A stretch of DNA of 64,000 bases from Lepidodermella squamata (lineage: Eukaryota > Gastrotricha): positions 124,001 through 188,000 of the forward strand of contig JBLDXI010000060.1 in NCBI GenBank assembly GCA_047495785.1, in the 5' to 3' direction. Shown here piece after piece: positions 23,380 through 34,396 of the stretch (position 1 is the first letter of the stretch; every line of letters starts with the position of its first letter). A model generated the notes under the pieces. It was not told where the DNA came from. It did no database searches and saw nothing but the letters and a program-made list of their open reading frames with translations. Both the position numbers and the translations under genes were made by a program.

Positions 23380-23655
23380 ATGAAGTTTAAGGCGGACTTT
23401 TTAATGTTGATAACGCTGCTTCTCATGCAACTCCTGCCATCGCACAGTTGGATAACAATCAAGGCGAAAAAGTGCTCGTGCAAGGACATTCGATTTATGC
23501 AAATTATGTGCCATCAGGGTTCATCGTTCGACGCGTACCCATGCTCGCAAGGCTTCTGCCCGTGTCAACTCAGCAAAAGCCATTCAGCGATATCGCAGTG
23601 GATTGCGGAATGCCATAGCAAGCGGAAATCTAGATTCAAGTGCAAGGAGAGCTGA
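23380..23655 (+). CDS. Secreted eight-cysteine peptide 1
   Basis: Single-exon, 91 residues: a signal peptide (FLMLITLLLMQLLPSHSW) and a basic mature part with eight cysteines in the pattern C-x-C ... C ... C ... C-x-C ... C ... C (KKCSCKD, IMCHQG, YPCSQGFCPCQ, AECHS, FKCKE). The same spacing recurs in three neighbours, so this is a tandem family. I do not recognise it; extracellular defence, structural or signalling roles are all possible. A polyadenylation signal AATAAA follows at about 23684. Confidence 0.7.
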   Translation: MKFKADFLMLITLLLMQLLPSHSWITIKAKKCSCKDIRFMQIMCHQGSSFDAYPCSQGFCPCQLSKSHSAISQWIAECHSKRKSRFKCKES

Positions 23656-24101
23656 AACTGTTTCGAATTGCTTATTTTCATAATAAATAACACTGATATT
23701 GTAATCGCATTGTTATATTGTACTGAATATTAGGAGAAACGAGTCGTACTCTTGAAAACAAGTGGCCTCATCGGATCACTCAATTCGCACTTGATAAACA
23801 GGCACTGGGCAACAATTGCGTGATCGATCGCTGTTTTCGGACATGCGAAATTCACACGCATGAAGAGGGCGTCAAAGTGCGCGGCTAATCCTACGTGCCC
23901 CGTGAGACGACATTACTATACTACAACCAACAAAAATAAATTCATTGTAGCATACACGCATGACCAAATTCCGGTCTAGCACTATTGCCAACGCTACGTC
24001 GGGGCCAATTACCTACTCTACGTCATAATTACCAGATCTGATTTCGTCCTAGCGTATTTTCATATTTCAAAATCATTCATTAAAAAGCATCAACATTACG
24101 A
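23656..24101. other. Spacer between secreted peptide genes
   Basis: No gene; fragments of a dispersed motif (CCTACGTGCCCCGTGAGACG near 23890 and CTACGTCGGGGCC near 23995). Confidence 0.4.
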
Positions 24102-24377
24102 ATGGCTAAAACGAGTTTGTTCGTTCTGATATTTTTAACTTCTATGCTTGCTGTGCAAACCGCGGCTGCGTTTTGGCACAAGTTTTGCAACTGCCGAGAC
24201 GGGCTGAACATCGAGGCTCAGTGCCGCAATTCGGCGTTCGACTACTACGAATGCGGGCACGGGCGATGTGCGTGTCGGGTCGGCCACAAAACGGCGCGAA
24301 GTCTATGGATGAACGACTGCTTCGCCGAGTACCACTTCTACTCGAGCAACTCGCGCTATCAATGCAACATATTTTGA
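24102..24377 (+). CDS. Secreted eight-cysteine peptide 2
   Basis: 91 residues, single exon. A signal peptide (SLFVLIFLTSMLAVQTAAA) is followed by FCNCRDGLNIEAQC, YECGHGRCACRVG, NDCFAEY and YQCNIF. Eight cysteines with the family spacing and the conserved DG(L/Y)NIE and W(M)..C elements. It is the most aromatic and histidine-rich member. Unknown function. Confidence 0.75.
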   Translation: MAKTSLFVLIFLTSMLAVQTAAAFWHKFCNCRDGLNIEAQCRNSAFDYYECGHGRCACRVGHKTARSLWMNDCFAEYHFYSSNSRYQCNIF

Positions 24378-24590
24378 TTTAATATTGATTTGCCACTCAG
24401 TCACTCACTTGTCGACACAAGAATAAAAAAGTCACAATTATTTCTTTATTCGTCTGTGATTTTTATTGATTGCGGAGGCTTGAGCATTTCCGCCTCTGGG
24501 AATTCAAGAGTCTGTACAAATTTGCCCCTTGGTAAAATGTGTTGAAAAAGTTGCAAACAACATTTGACCTCCTCATTCGACTTGAAAATT

Positions 24591-24872
24591 ATGCAGAAAT
24601 CAGTATCAATTTGTATCCTGTTACTCGGCCTTGTCGCCTGTATCTCGGCGATGAACGGCGATGATATGCACGGTTTTTCGCACAAATTCTGCCGCTGCAA
24701 GGACGGCTACAACATAGAGCGGCAGTGTACGGACGAACAGTCTAGGTATTTGTGCACTTACGGCCAGTGCCCGTGCCTGCTGGGCGGGCAGGACATCAAG
24801 TTTCTGTGGATGACCACGTGCCAGAACGACGAATGGATGGGCCCGCCTCGCTACCCGTGCCTCATTGTCTGA
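24591..24872 (+). CDS. Secreted eight-cysteine peptide 3
   Basis: 93 residues, single exon. The ATG at 24591 is chosen because it starts a clear signal peptide (SVSICILLLGLVACISA). The mature part has KFCRCKDGYNIERQC, YLCTYGQCPCLLG, TTCQND and YPCLIV: eight cysteines and the shared DGYNIE core. Its nearest relative is the fourth, damaged copy at 25890. Unknown function. Confidence 0.75.
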   Translation: MQKSVSICILLLGLVACISAMNGDDMHGFSHKFCRCKDGYNIERQCTDEQSRYLCTYGQCPCLLGGQDIKFLWMTTCQNDEWMGPPRYPCLIV

Positions 24873-25889
24873 GTTAGATCAGCGACAACTACTATGTCTG
24901 AAACAATTTCTCTTTCGTGTAAATATATTGTTTTATCAGACTGATTAAAATGTAGACCAGTGGCTAGATTCCAATAAAAAGCACAATTTCACAATTGCTG
25001 AACATCTTATTTTATCGATAAAGAGAGGAAAGTGATGATGGGCTGTTGATTAGGGCGCTCGGTTTAATTAGGCCTGAAATATCCACAGAAAATGTCCCTT
25101 TGTTCCGAAGTCGCAAAACCAGTATGAGTCAACACATGCATGTGACCAATCAAATACGAATCCATGTCTGGTATTTTTCAAGGGCCCAGACATTTATCGG
25201 AGGCTCGTCTTCTATTTACCTAATTGATGTCTGAAAACTACGCGTTAATTTCATTTTAGAGTGATAATTTTCAGGCCTATTTGCCAGCCTGCACTCGCAT
25301 TTACTTGAGGCCTGTCATTTGCTTTATCGATCGGTTTTGAACCGCCCGGGACATTTAATTGAGGCTGAAATTGTTGGGGCGACTCCATTTCGGACGGTAT
25401 TTGGTAGACCATTTTGATACAAGCATAGTGATCGGCTATTTCCAAAAATGGCCAATTTGGAAAATTGTTCTTTTTCATTGTTCTTACTCTGAAACCCTCT
25501 CTGGAACCACTCTATTTGTTTGGCCGCGCCAAAACGAGCTCAGGGTTCCAAATCGGGGGGAAATTATACTTCTCCATAGCTAGCCATAGAGTATTCCCTT
25601 GATCTCATAGCTATTGAATGCCTGAAATTCCAGGGGAAAACACTTTAAAAAATGCATTTAATACGTTACGAATTTTCGATAGTCTACTTCTACGCTTATA
25701 GTCGTCTGCGCTCATTGACGACTTTGTGTTTACTGGTCACGCGGGACTTGATTAGTAGACAGTGGCCTATTCAAGTCACGGAATCTTGATTTAATTCTTC
25801 TTAACGAGTCTGGCCAATAACGCGATTTATCCTGACTTCTTCGCTTTTCATTTCTCTGTATTTTTACCTCGATTAGTTGTTGTTGAGCC
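24873..25889. other. Gene-free stretch between peptides 3 and 4
   Basis: An AATAAA signal near 24974 follows peptide 3. Open frames on either strand in the rest lack conserved features. Confidence 0.45.
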
Positions 25890-26188
25890 ATGTCGAAATC
25901 ATCTCGGCCTGGCTTTAGGTCCGTCTTCATTTTAACCTGTCTTCTAGCACTTGCTACAGCCGAGTCCTTCGAACTGGCACGCAGGTTAAAACTAGGTATT
26001 GCAAATGCAAGGATGGCTACAACATAGAGAAGCAATGCGACTCGGACGGCTCCTTCGACACTTACTACTGCTCGTACGGCCACTGCCCATGCATGATCGG
26101 AGGCATGGATGCCAAGGTTGTTTGGCTCGACGAATGCTACGGCGCTCGCATCGCCGGCAGCCCTAAATACAGATGCAAACTGGCCTGA
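25890..26188 (+). pseudogene. Secreted eight-cysteine peptide 4, frameshifted
   Basis: The ATG at 25890 starts a good signal peptide (SVFILTCLLALATAESF), but this frame stops at about 26025. The mature domain continues in another frame from about 25999: YCKCKDGYNIEKQC, YYCSYGHCPCMIG, DECYGA and YRCKLA, to the TGA at 26186-26188. No intron of credible length could restore the frame (the only GT..AG between is about a dozen bases). The conserved codons after the shift suggest recent damage or a sequence error. Confidence 0.6.
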
Positions 26189-26409
26189 TGTATTGTAACT
26201 GATCATATGACATTTTCATAGGATGAAAATTAAATTTTAATCGTGCCGTAATAAAGAGCAGACATATTGTAGCGTTTTGCAGCCGGGCATCGATTGAGCT
26301 TATACGCTATTAGATCAATAGATGTGTACTGACCTGCGTCACGCACTGTCTGCGTGCTAAGCCGTGGTTAGTAAAGCATAGTATCTTCACTGTAGACAAG
26401 AAAACAGAA

Positions 26410-27384
26410 ATGCTAGCTTGTTTTTACACTACCTCAAGGGCTCAAATTCTACAACTAGCTAAGCCGCACATCGAAGCTGGCCTTAAGGCGTTCAACGCGG
26501 CGAACAGTGGCAAATCATCTCTAATCCTTGCTGATTACGGCTCTTCGCCAATTTTCGATGATATTATTGATGGGGTCAGGGCAAAATCTCCGTCCAGACC
26601 TATCTTAGCCTGTCAGATCAACAATGCTACACCGGTTGAGAAGCAAAACAACGGAACTTTCTATTGGAACTCCTTCGGCTCGATTTATGGAAATAGCGAG
26701 TTGTTTCCGAGGAAAAGTGTTCACGTCGGTGTTTGTGCGTCTGATTCTCTTAACAAGCTGTCACGACTGCCGGTGAAGCTAACAACTCACGTTTTCCCGT
26801 CTTTAGCCACGCACGAGGAGCGTCTGCTTTGCCAGCAGCAAGCTTTGAAAGATTGGCATGCTTTTCTATTAGCGAGATCTCACGAACTCGTACGAGGAGG
26901 CGTTTTAATTCTCAATTTCAACTACGACGACGGAAGCGAAACCTTCAATCTCGCCTGTGATTCGATTCAGGAAGCAGCACGATCTTTAGTTGAACGTCGT
27001 TCGCTGACAGAACGTGACTTGATCAACTTCAACATGAAAATAATGCCGCGAAACGTTGAAAAAGCAGCGGAGAGTTCAATGTTGGAATCACTCGGTTTCG
27101 AGTTGATTAGCCGTGAATCCTGCAAGCCGACTCAAAACGAAGACTATCGAAACTTGTTGACTCATAGAAATGTCGAGTTGTTCAGGGAACATTTCGCCAA
27201 GTCAGTTTTTCGAGGAAGCGAAGAGGCGTTTCAAGAAATGATCGATTCAAAACTGGACAACGAAAAGGCGAAATGCCTGAGGAAAAGTTTCCTTCAAGCT
27301 ATTTTCGATACGCTGAAAAGCCATAATAATGATAAGCTAGCATACAATTGGGGTAATGCATTTGTTGTCTTAAAGAAATTGTGA
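26410..27384 (+). CDS. SABATH-like SAM-dependent carboxyl methyltransferase
   Basis: Intronless 324-residue protein. Segments match the plant salicylate/jasmonate carboxyl methyltransferase (Methyltransf_7) layout in order: the SAM-binding start SLILADYGSSPIFD (about residues 37-50), a middle NNATPVEKQNNGTFYW region, GSIYGNSELFP followed by SVHVG, and QALKDWHAFLLARSHELVRGGVLIL (about 145-170). The family transfers methyl from SAM to small-molecule carboxylates; the substrate cannot be read here. The histidine/serine pair of the SVHVG motif differs from the plant HSSYSLHWLS. LG7 starts only 98 bases downstream on the same strand. SABATH-like proteins are uncommon in animals. Confidence 0.7.
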   Translation: MLACFYTTSRAQILQLAKPHIEAGLKAFNAANSGKSSLILADYGSSPIFDDIIDGVRAKSPSRPILACQINNATPVEKQNNGTFYWNSFGSIYGNSELFPRKSVHVGVCASDSLNKLSRLPVKLTTHVFPSLATHEERLLCQQQALKDWHAFLLARSHELVRGGVLILNFNYDDGSETFNLACDSIQEAARSLVERRSLTERDLINFNMKIMPRNVEKAAESSMLESLGFELISRESCKPTQNEDYRNLLTHRNVELFREHFAKSVFRGSEEAFQEMIDSKLDNEKAKCLRKSFLQAIFDTLKSHNNDKLAYNWGNAFVVLKKL

Positions 27385-27482
27385 AGAATGAATGTAGCCT
27401 GAGAATTATAATTGTAAGTAAACCCTTAAATTTGAAGATTTCGAATAAAAATTCAAAGATATTTTCACTTTTAAACATTGAA

Positions 27483-28892
27483 ATGTTAACGTTTCTTGCT
27501 TTTTCATTTATGTTCAACCAATCACTGGGGCAAGTTGAGTTTACACCCCTAGACGAGGTCATTCGGCAGAATATGACTGACAGATGCAGCTTGAGAGCAT
27601 TTTCCCGACCAGTCAAGGATAACAGTGAATCTCTGCTGGTTACTATCGAACTCAATCTGTTGCGATTTCGAGATATTGACGATAGGGCTCAGACATTCAG
27701 AACAACGGCCATCGTTCAGTACGCATGGCGGCATCCTTGTGTTCGCTGGAACGCTACTGAGTGGGCTAGTACGGAATTCTTTGAAATGAACGCCTTTGAC
27801 ACGTGGCATCCTCGTTTGGAGCTGATGAATGGCGACGACCAGGATGCGAATCTCGAGGACATGATTAAGGATAAATACTATATCAAGTACCGATATAATG
27901 GAGAGGTTGTGCTCACCTTCAAAGGCAGCTTTACCACGTATTGCCAAGTGAAGTAAACAATTCGATATTTCATGCTGATTTGTCAAGAATTTTTATTAGG
28001 CTGAACAATTTTCCCTTTGACGATCAAAAGTGTTCGATTCAAATCGAATCTTGGGAGGGTTTGCAACTGACACCTTTGCGCGTCGATACTCGTCAATACA
28101 TTTCGCCCGATTACTTACACCCGGCTGATCTTTGGTCGCTGGAAAACTATACCGGCATGGTTATTGAAGTCGATTACAGCCATGGAATGTCGCATAAAGA
28201 CTTGATCTTCCACCGCGCAGTTTTCACCCTCCATGTGAAACGGAATTGCGGAATTTACATTCTGAACATATTTTTCCCGTCTTTTTGCCTGACTCTAATC
28301 ATGTTCAGTGTTGTTCTCATCGAACCTCATGTGAATGAGCGGCCGAATCTGCTCGTGACGATAGTTCTCGCTTTCGCAGTAGGGCAAACAGTTGTTAACG
28401 ATGCGATACCTAAATCAAGCGAAATTCCTAACGCATTATTGTATCTCGCATTCCAAGTTGCGACATCTGTCCTATGCACTATTCATAGCTTGTTTGCCAT
28501 TCACTTATCAGGCTTTGGAAAGTTCAATCGTAAATATCATTTTCGCTGCGGGAAACTATCCCTCCTAAGAATTATCGATGTGTCATTCTTCGCTGTACCG
28601 TAGAGCGGTACAATTTTGAACAGGGTACAACTTTGAACATTTTTTCAAAAGTACAATTTTGAACGAACGTTTGCATTGAAAAAAATGAGAGTGTTCAAAA
28701 TTGTACTTTCGTGAGTGTGAAGTACAATTTTGAACATTAACGAAATTTTCAATGCAAACGTTCGTTCAAAATTGTACTTTTGAAAAAATGTTCAAAGTTG
28801 TACCCTGTTCAAAATTGTACCGCTCTACGGTAGTTGCTATCATTTTTATTTCAGTGAGTATTTACTTCGCAGGGAGGATGATTCTTCATTGA
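27483..28892 (+). pseudogene. Cys-loop channel disrupted in M4 by a transposon (LG7)
   Basis: Exons 27483-27952 and 28000 onward. The ligand-binding domain has DRCSLRAFSRPV, HPCVRWNATEW and FDTWHPR. The phase-2 splice gives the Cys-loop CQVKLNNFPFDDQKC. M1-M3 are intact, with M2 after NERP (E at -1', T6', L9'). M4 begins RIIDVSFFAV, where a 233-base element (28598-28830) flanked by TA interrupts it. Directly after the element the M4 frame resumes (VAIIFISVSIYFAGRM) to a TGA at 28890-28892. As it stands translation ends within two codons of the insertion, losing most of M4. Confidence 0.8.
28598..28830. mobile_element. TA-flanked palindromic MITE, family C
   Basis: 233 bases with perfect inverted ends CCGTAGAGCGGTACAATTTT and near-complete internal symmetry built from GTACAATTTTGAAC units. 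It is flanked by TA at 28596-28597 and 28831-28832. It carries no coding capacity. It sits inside LG7 M4. Confidence 0.9.
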
Positions 28893-29075
28893 ATTAACCC
28901 TGAAAAATTGATAAACCTTTGTTAACGAATCCGCTGAAGTACAAACAGTCGCGTTGCCGCACTAGAGAAAAAGCACAATAAACTTGACTTAAGATGGGCA
29001 AATGTTGGCCCTGGACAAATAAAAACTCTACTGAGGAATTATTTCGTATTTAATTTTATGTGTATCACCTAAAAT

Positions 29076-30343
29076 ATGATACAATTTATCACTATTCTTT
29101 TGACGCTGTTAGAAAGGGCTCAAGCGCAGAACTTCACGTCGATCGAAGAGCAGCTCAGGGTCCTCATGACTAGCAAATGTGACCTCTACTCAAAATCAAG
29201 GCCCATAGCTAGATCCAACGATACAACAGATATATCTGTAAGCTTGGATGCTTATAATTTCAATGAAATTAACGAACGAGCCCAGACGTAATGTACAACA
29301 TCTGTCATCCAATTTATTCCATGAATTTCTTTCAGTTTTCTTGTTACCGCAGCGATTAATCTATCTTGGAAGCATCCGTGTGTTTACTGGATGGATATCC
29401 CAGAATATCAAGAAATGGAGTGCTTCGAGGAAGACGCAAGCAAAGTGTGGACACCCTACATCTTCCACATGAACTCAATGGGAACGCTAGGCGTGAGAAA
29501 GTAAAAGCTTTTAGGGAAAAAATCAATAGCTGATAGCCAGTAGTAAATTACAGCCCCGATGCAACTTTGATGATATTCGGCGATGGGAATATGATCATGT
29601 CAGTTACGGAAAGTTACGTTTCAACGTGCGAGCTAGAGTAAAACATCTGAAGCTAACTTTGAAGATTCCCTGAATTTTGTCGCTTTCACAGCTTGGAAAA
29701 ATTTCCATTCGATCAGCAAACTTGTAGCATAGTCCTCGAGCCTTTAAGTGGTCGGAACGTGCACAACCTTAGCCTGAACGGCAATTTGCCTATCAGAGTC
29801 GATTACGACAAATTCATAAGCCGATCCGCAACTTGGGCTGTTCTGAACGTGGAAGCGACAGAAACAACTGTCACTTACCCTGGATATTCTTCAAACTATT
29901 CACACATCTAATTTTCATTCACTTTTCAACGAAATCCACGTTACTTTGTATACGCAACGTTTTTGCCTTCATTTGGGCTTTGCGCTCTGCAAATTCTGTC
30001 GAACCTTTTACCGCCTGAACAACCAGAACGAGCTTCGTTCGGTTTAACGGTCGTCCTAGCATACGGCGTGTTGCAGTCAGTTGTTTCTGACTTCATCCCT
30101 CAAACTTCAAAGATCCCGCTGATTACAGTGTTTCTCGTGTCTCAAATCGCGAGCAGCATCCTTTGCACGTCCTACTCAATAGTTGCATGCTTCTTAGGGA
30201 GGAATGCCTCGTTCAACAAAAAGATCAAACTCGGGGCAATTTCGCTTTCCGTCATCCAAGCCATCGACTTAGTAGTCATTACATTTGCAACTTTACTGAA
30301 CGCGATCATCGCTGGAACTATTTTCACGAAATTACTTGCATAA
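29076..30343 (+). pseudogene. Cys-loop channel with in-frame stop (LG8)
   Basis: Four exons: 29076-29287, 29336-29500, 29554-29637 and 29692-30343, all phase 2. Signal peptide; SKCDLYSKSRPI; HPCVYW; Cys-loop CELDLEKFPFDQQTC. In exon 4 a TAA at 29909-29911 interrupts the frame just before the pre-M1 stretch FSFTFQRNPRYFVY, after which M1-M4 continue in the same frame to 30343 (M2 after QPER, T6', L9'). Everything else is intact, so this looks like a single nonsense change: a young pseudogene, a polymorphism or a sequence error. The intron pattern differs from its neighbours (an extra intron in the ligand-binding domain). Confidence 0.75.
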
Positions 30344-30636
30344 AGGAGCAAAGAAAACTGGGATTTGCAATTTCTTTGAAACCCGAAAACAATGATGTGG
30401 AAAACAGCAGCATTTTTCAACTGGTGAATGAATACTAATCGTAAATGCATGCACTCATAACCACAATAGCATACCCACTCATATCGTAAACAAAGCAATA
30501 TCGTCATGGTTTTTAGAATTAATCTAAAAACACGCGCTGGCTATTTCACGCCACTTCACGTGTAGCATAAGCTTATAGGTAAATACCAACATACAAAGGC
30601 AAAAATGGTTACTCAGCTGTAAACAAAACTAACGTG

Positions 30637-31239
30637 ATGGCCAGTAAGTTATTTTTCCATTGCCATAGCTAATTTTTAAGAGAAATTTTACTTCTCAAAG
30701 GAAAAGGGAACAAGCAAAACCGAAATGCCGAGAAAGAGGAAGCAGGAGACTCCTCGGAAAAATCAACTTCCAACTTCATTGGTCCAGTGCTCTTTGCATT
30801 AGCTGTGCCTTGCTACTGTTTCGCTCAATTACAACTAGCGAAAGAGGCGATATACCTAAGTTTGCTTTCGAATGCAATCATTACTCTTCCGTTGATCGAT
30901 ATTGCCGACCGGGTGCGCTTGCGTCAATTCAAACTGCTGCTGGAGCTCGGGAAATTGGCGACAATCAGCCATGTCGCTATACAACTGGTAGCTTACGTCA
31001 TATGGCTATGCATCCGCAGTTGGATTTTCGATTTCCTAGAATTCGCTGATCCGCTGCTGCAGAACTACATATTCCGCCTAATCGCGATTGGCTTTTGCCT
31101 GGCGGTTTTCGAACAGGCCAAAAGCTTCTTGTGCCCACCGAGAGGAACTCTGGTGCCTTTCGACATACCTCCTTGGGTCATACTAGTTTGGAAGATTATC
31201 GACTTTTTGGAAACCAAGATCAGCAGAATAATTTCATAA
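30637..31239 (+). CDS. Multipass membrane protein, unknown family
   Basis: A 7-base first coding exon (30637-30643) splices to 30701-31239, giving 181 residues. A hydrophilic, charged N terminus (about 35 residues, MARKGNKQN...) is followed by four hydrophobic segments: FIGPVLFALAVPCYCFAQ, LSLLSNAIITLPLIDIAD, ISHVAIQLVAYVIWLCIRSW and FRLIAIGFCLAVF, plus a last amphipathic helix near WVILVWKIIDFLE. I do not recognise the family. The lack of a signal peptide and the charged start suggest an intracellular N terminus, possibly in an internal membrane. It is convergent with LG9, 96 bases apart. Confidence 0.65.
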
Positions 31240-31335
31240 CTACGACTTTGATGAATAAATGACTTTTACCTCCACCTTCAACCCTAACGCATTTATTTTT
31301 GAAAAGAGATCAGATTATCAATATCAACTAAAGCT

Positions 31336-32558
31336 TCACGAGGTCATGAGATACATTATGACAATGTTGATAGCAATATTTGTAAGGAGTAGAAAAGCAT
31401 GCGTCGACAAGTCGATCAGTCTTATTAGGCTTACGTGGTATTTCTTGAATATCAGGCATGCCCAGCCACTCAAAATTTGCGCCAAGAAGCACGAGACCAG
31501 ACTGTAGCAGCAGAACATCACGCTTGTCCCCAGTTGAGTCAGAATGAAGAAAACAACAAGAGGGGTATCTGAAGTCTGGGGGATTTTATCGTAAACCATC
31601 GACTGAAGAACACTGAAGGCCAGGACAACCGTAATGTTGAACGAAGACCTCTCCGGTTCGGCAGGTGGTAGTAGACCTGCGAGAGCTTGAAGAAACAACA
31701 GTGCGAACGAAGGCAAGAAAATCGAGCTTGCATAGTACTCGTATCGACGCTTAAAGGTAAAGGAAAACTCTAAATGGGACCATGAAACGTTGTTGTAGCC
31801 TGGGTAGGTGATGCTTTTGTTCGACGCACCAGCCGTGACAAATTGCCACATATGGCTCTGCTTATTGAATGACGACGGATCAATGCGGATCAAGTTTGTT
31901 GAATCTCGATCTAGGATCAGTTCGAAGAGCTTTGTTTCGATGTACAGCTCGATTATGAATCCACAGGTTTGGGTGTCGAATGGAAACTTGAAAAAGCTGT
32001 GTATAGCTAATAATTAGCTCGCCTATTCATTACTAAAATTCTTACTCAATTTCACAAAAGCTGGTGAAATGCCCGCTGTAAACGTTGCTGACCTTTCCGC
32101 TTGGCAAATATCTTGAGATTGGGCTGAATTTCGGCAGGTCGAAATCCTCAGCTGCATTTATTAGGAAAATAGGCGGCATCCACACATGCTCACTTTTTTC
32201 ATCTAAAATTGGTATTCCAGCAAACTCGGGCTTGCTAGACCAGTTGAACGACTCGACGCAAACATGCTTCCAACTGACCATCAAAGTCGCGAATATTGTG
32301 AATCTATTCCAAGAAAGGTTAGTAGAATAATGTAATTTGAGGAAAAACTAACGTTTGATCGCGGTCGTTGATTTCGCGAAATGCTAAAGCATCTAGATGC
32401 GAGACAGCCTTAACTGGATCCTCTGCCTTCCATACTGGCCTTGCATATGCTCGAATATTGCAAGCCTCGATTAAAGCCAACCGCAAAGCTTCTTCGGGCG
32501 GTAAATAGCCTTCAGCTAATAAAGGCCAAAGACTTGCAAGCGAGAGTTGCAGCAACAT
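31336..32558 (-). CDS. Cys-loop ligand-gated ion channel (LG9)
   Basis: Minus-strand exons 32558-32353, 32303-32046 and 31996-31336 give 374 residues. Signal peptide; EACNIRAYARPV; exon 1 ends at NDRDQT. Exon 2 has KHVCVESFNWSSKPEF (the HPC position reads HVC) and ends in SFCEI. The Cys-loop is CEIDFFKFPFDTQTC. Pre-M1 is FKRRYEYYASSIF, and M2 follows EPER with T6' and L9' (E at -1', cation-like). The M3-M4 link is about 25 residues, and the gene ends LMTS. It is nearly identical in parts to LG10, LG12 and LG13, forming one subfamily. Confidence 0.9.
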
Positions 32559-33170
32559 GTTAGACTTTTTGCGGTTTTGAGCAAAGCAAATGTGCCCAAT
32601 TTTTTGAATATAATTTTTAGCTTTTTAGGTGAACTTATGCAATAAAGCTTTTAATCTGTTTGCTTCGAAATTTAATGTAGAGCATATCTAAATAAATGAG
32701 GCAATAAATTTCAGCAGCTCAAGGATGATCGCGTATATGACGGAGCTGCGTTATTGCAATCATAGACATATCGATTGCCGCATTCGTATTGTAAACACTG
32801 CATTCCTTTATTTGAATAAAAGATATGTGCATCGCTATAGCTGGACATATCGGTAACGTCGATGAATCTTTCGGATTAATATTTGTTTACTTCGATTTGA
32901 AGGTGACGGATAACAGGAATAGTAAAGCGAAAATGCTGTAAACCGAACTAAGGCAGTCCCAGCAAAAAACGTCCTGTCCAGAGCAAATCCGATCTAAGGA
33001 CCGGTCCGGCTTGGAAATATACTCGTTGAGACGAAAATATTATAATCGGGGATATTGTTTTTTATTTAGGAGAATTTCGAGGAAATTCATTTAGATTTAA
33101 ATTCACCTACAACCCCGCAGCAATTATTTGAGAAAAGAGATCATACATTCTCATGTTATCGGCTGAAGCT
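32559..33170. other. Spacer between LG9 and LG10
   Basis: No gene. Includes the putative promoter of LG9 and the 3' end of LG10. Confidence 0.45.
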
Positions 33171-34396
33171 TCACGAGGTCATGAGACACATTATGGCAAT
33201 GTTGATAGCAATATTTGTAACGAGTAGAAAAGCATGCGTTGCCAAGTCGATCAGTCTTATCAGGCTTACGTGGTATTTCTTGAATATCAGGCATGCCCAG
33301 CCGCTCAAAATATGCGCCAAGAAGCACGAGACAAGACTGTAGCAGCAGAACAGCACACTAGTTCCAAGTTGAGTTAGAATAAAGTAGACTATAAGAGGAG
33401 TATCCGAAGTCTGGGGGATTTTGTCGTAAACCATCGATTGAAGTACGTTGAATGCAAGGACGACTGTCATGTTGAACGAAGACCTCTCCGGCTCTTCGGG
33501 TGGTAGAAGGCCGGTGAGAGCCTGAAGAAACAACAGCGCGAAAGATGGTAAGAAAATCGAGCTTGCATAGTACTCGTATCGGCGTTTGAAGGTAAACGAA
33601 AACTCTAGATGGGACCATAGCATTTTGTCGTAGCCTGGGTAGGTGATACTTTTGTTCGACGCCCTTGCTGCGATAAATTGCCACACGTGGCTCTGTTTAT
33701 TGAATGCCGAGGGATCTATGCGAATCCAGCTGGTTGCATCTGGATCTAAGGTCAGGTCGAAGAGGCTTATATCCATGTACGGCTCTATTATGAATCCACA
33801 GGTTTGGGTATCGAACGGAAACTTGAAAAAGCTGTGCAAATCATTTTTAGCTCGTCTGTATGTACTCAACTCAAATCCTTACTCAATTTCACAAAAGCTG
33901 GTGAAATGTCCGCTGAATACGTTGCTGATCTTTCCGCTGGGCCAATAGCTCGAGAGCGGGCTGAATTTCGGCAAGTCGAAATCTTCAGCTGCATTGATTA
34001 AGAAAATAGGCGGCATCCATACATTCTCGCTTCTTTCATCGAAGCCTGTTATTCCAGCAAACTCGGGCTTGCTTGACCAGTTGAACGCTTCGACGCAAAC
34101 ATGCTTCCAGCTGACTATCAAAGTCGCGAAAATGGCGAATCTACGCCAAGAAATTTTAGTAGATTATAATTCGAAGAAAAACTAACTAACGTTTGATCGC
34201 GGTCGTTGATTTCACGAAACGCTAGTGCATCTAGTTGCGATGTAGCTTTAACTGTATCTTCAGTGTTCCATACTGGCCTGGCAAAAGCTCGAATGTCGCA
34301 AGCCTCGATCAAAGCCAACCGCAAAGCTTCTTCGGGTGGTGAATAGCCGCGAGCTAATAACGGCAAAAGACTTGCAAGCAAGAGATGCAGCAGCAT
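33171..34396 (-). CDS. Cys-loop ligand-gated ion channel (LG10)
   Basis: Minus-strand exons 34396-34191, 34140-33883 and 33831-33171 have exactly the lengths of LG9 (206, 258, 661) and give 374 residues. Key pieces: EACDIRAFARPV, KHVCVEAFNWSSKPEF, Cys-loop CEIDFFKFPFDTQTC, pre-M1 FKRRYEYYASSIF, M2 after EPER. It differs from LG9 at scattered sites (for example LTGLLPPEEPER), as expected of a recent tandem duplicate. Both carry the short M3-M4 loop. Confidence 0.9.

Noticed and set aside
25730-26206. 158-residue open frame on the minus strand
   Set aside because: It lies opposite the eight-cysteine peptide gene 4; no signal peptide or family features, so it is a shadow frame.
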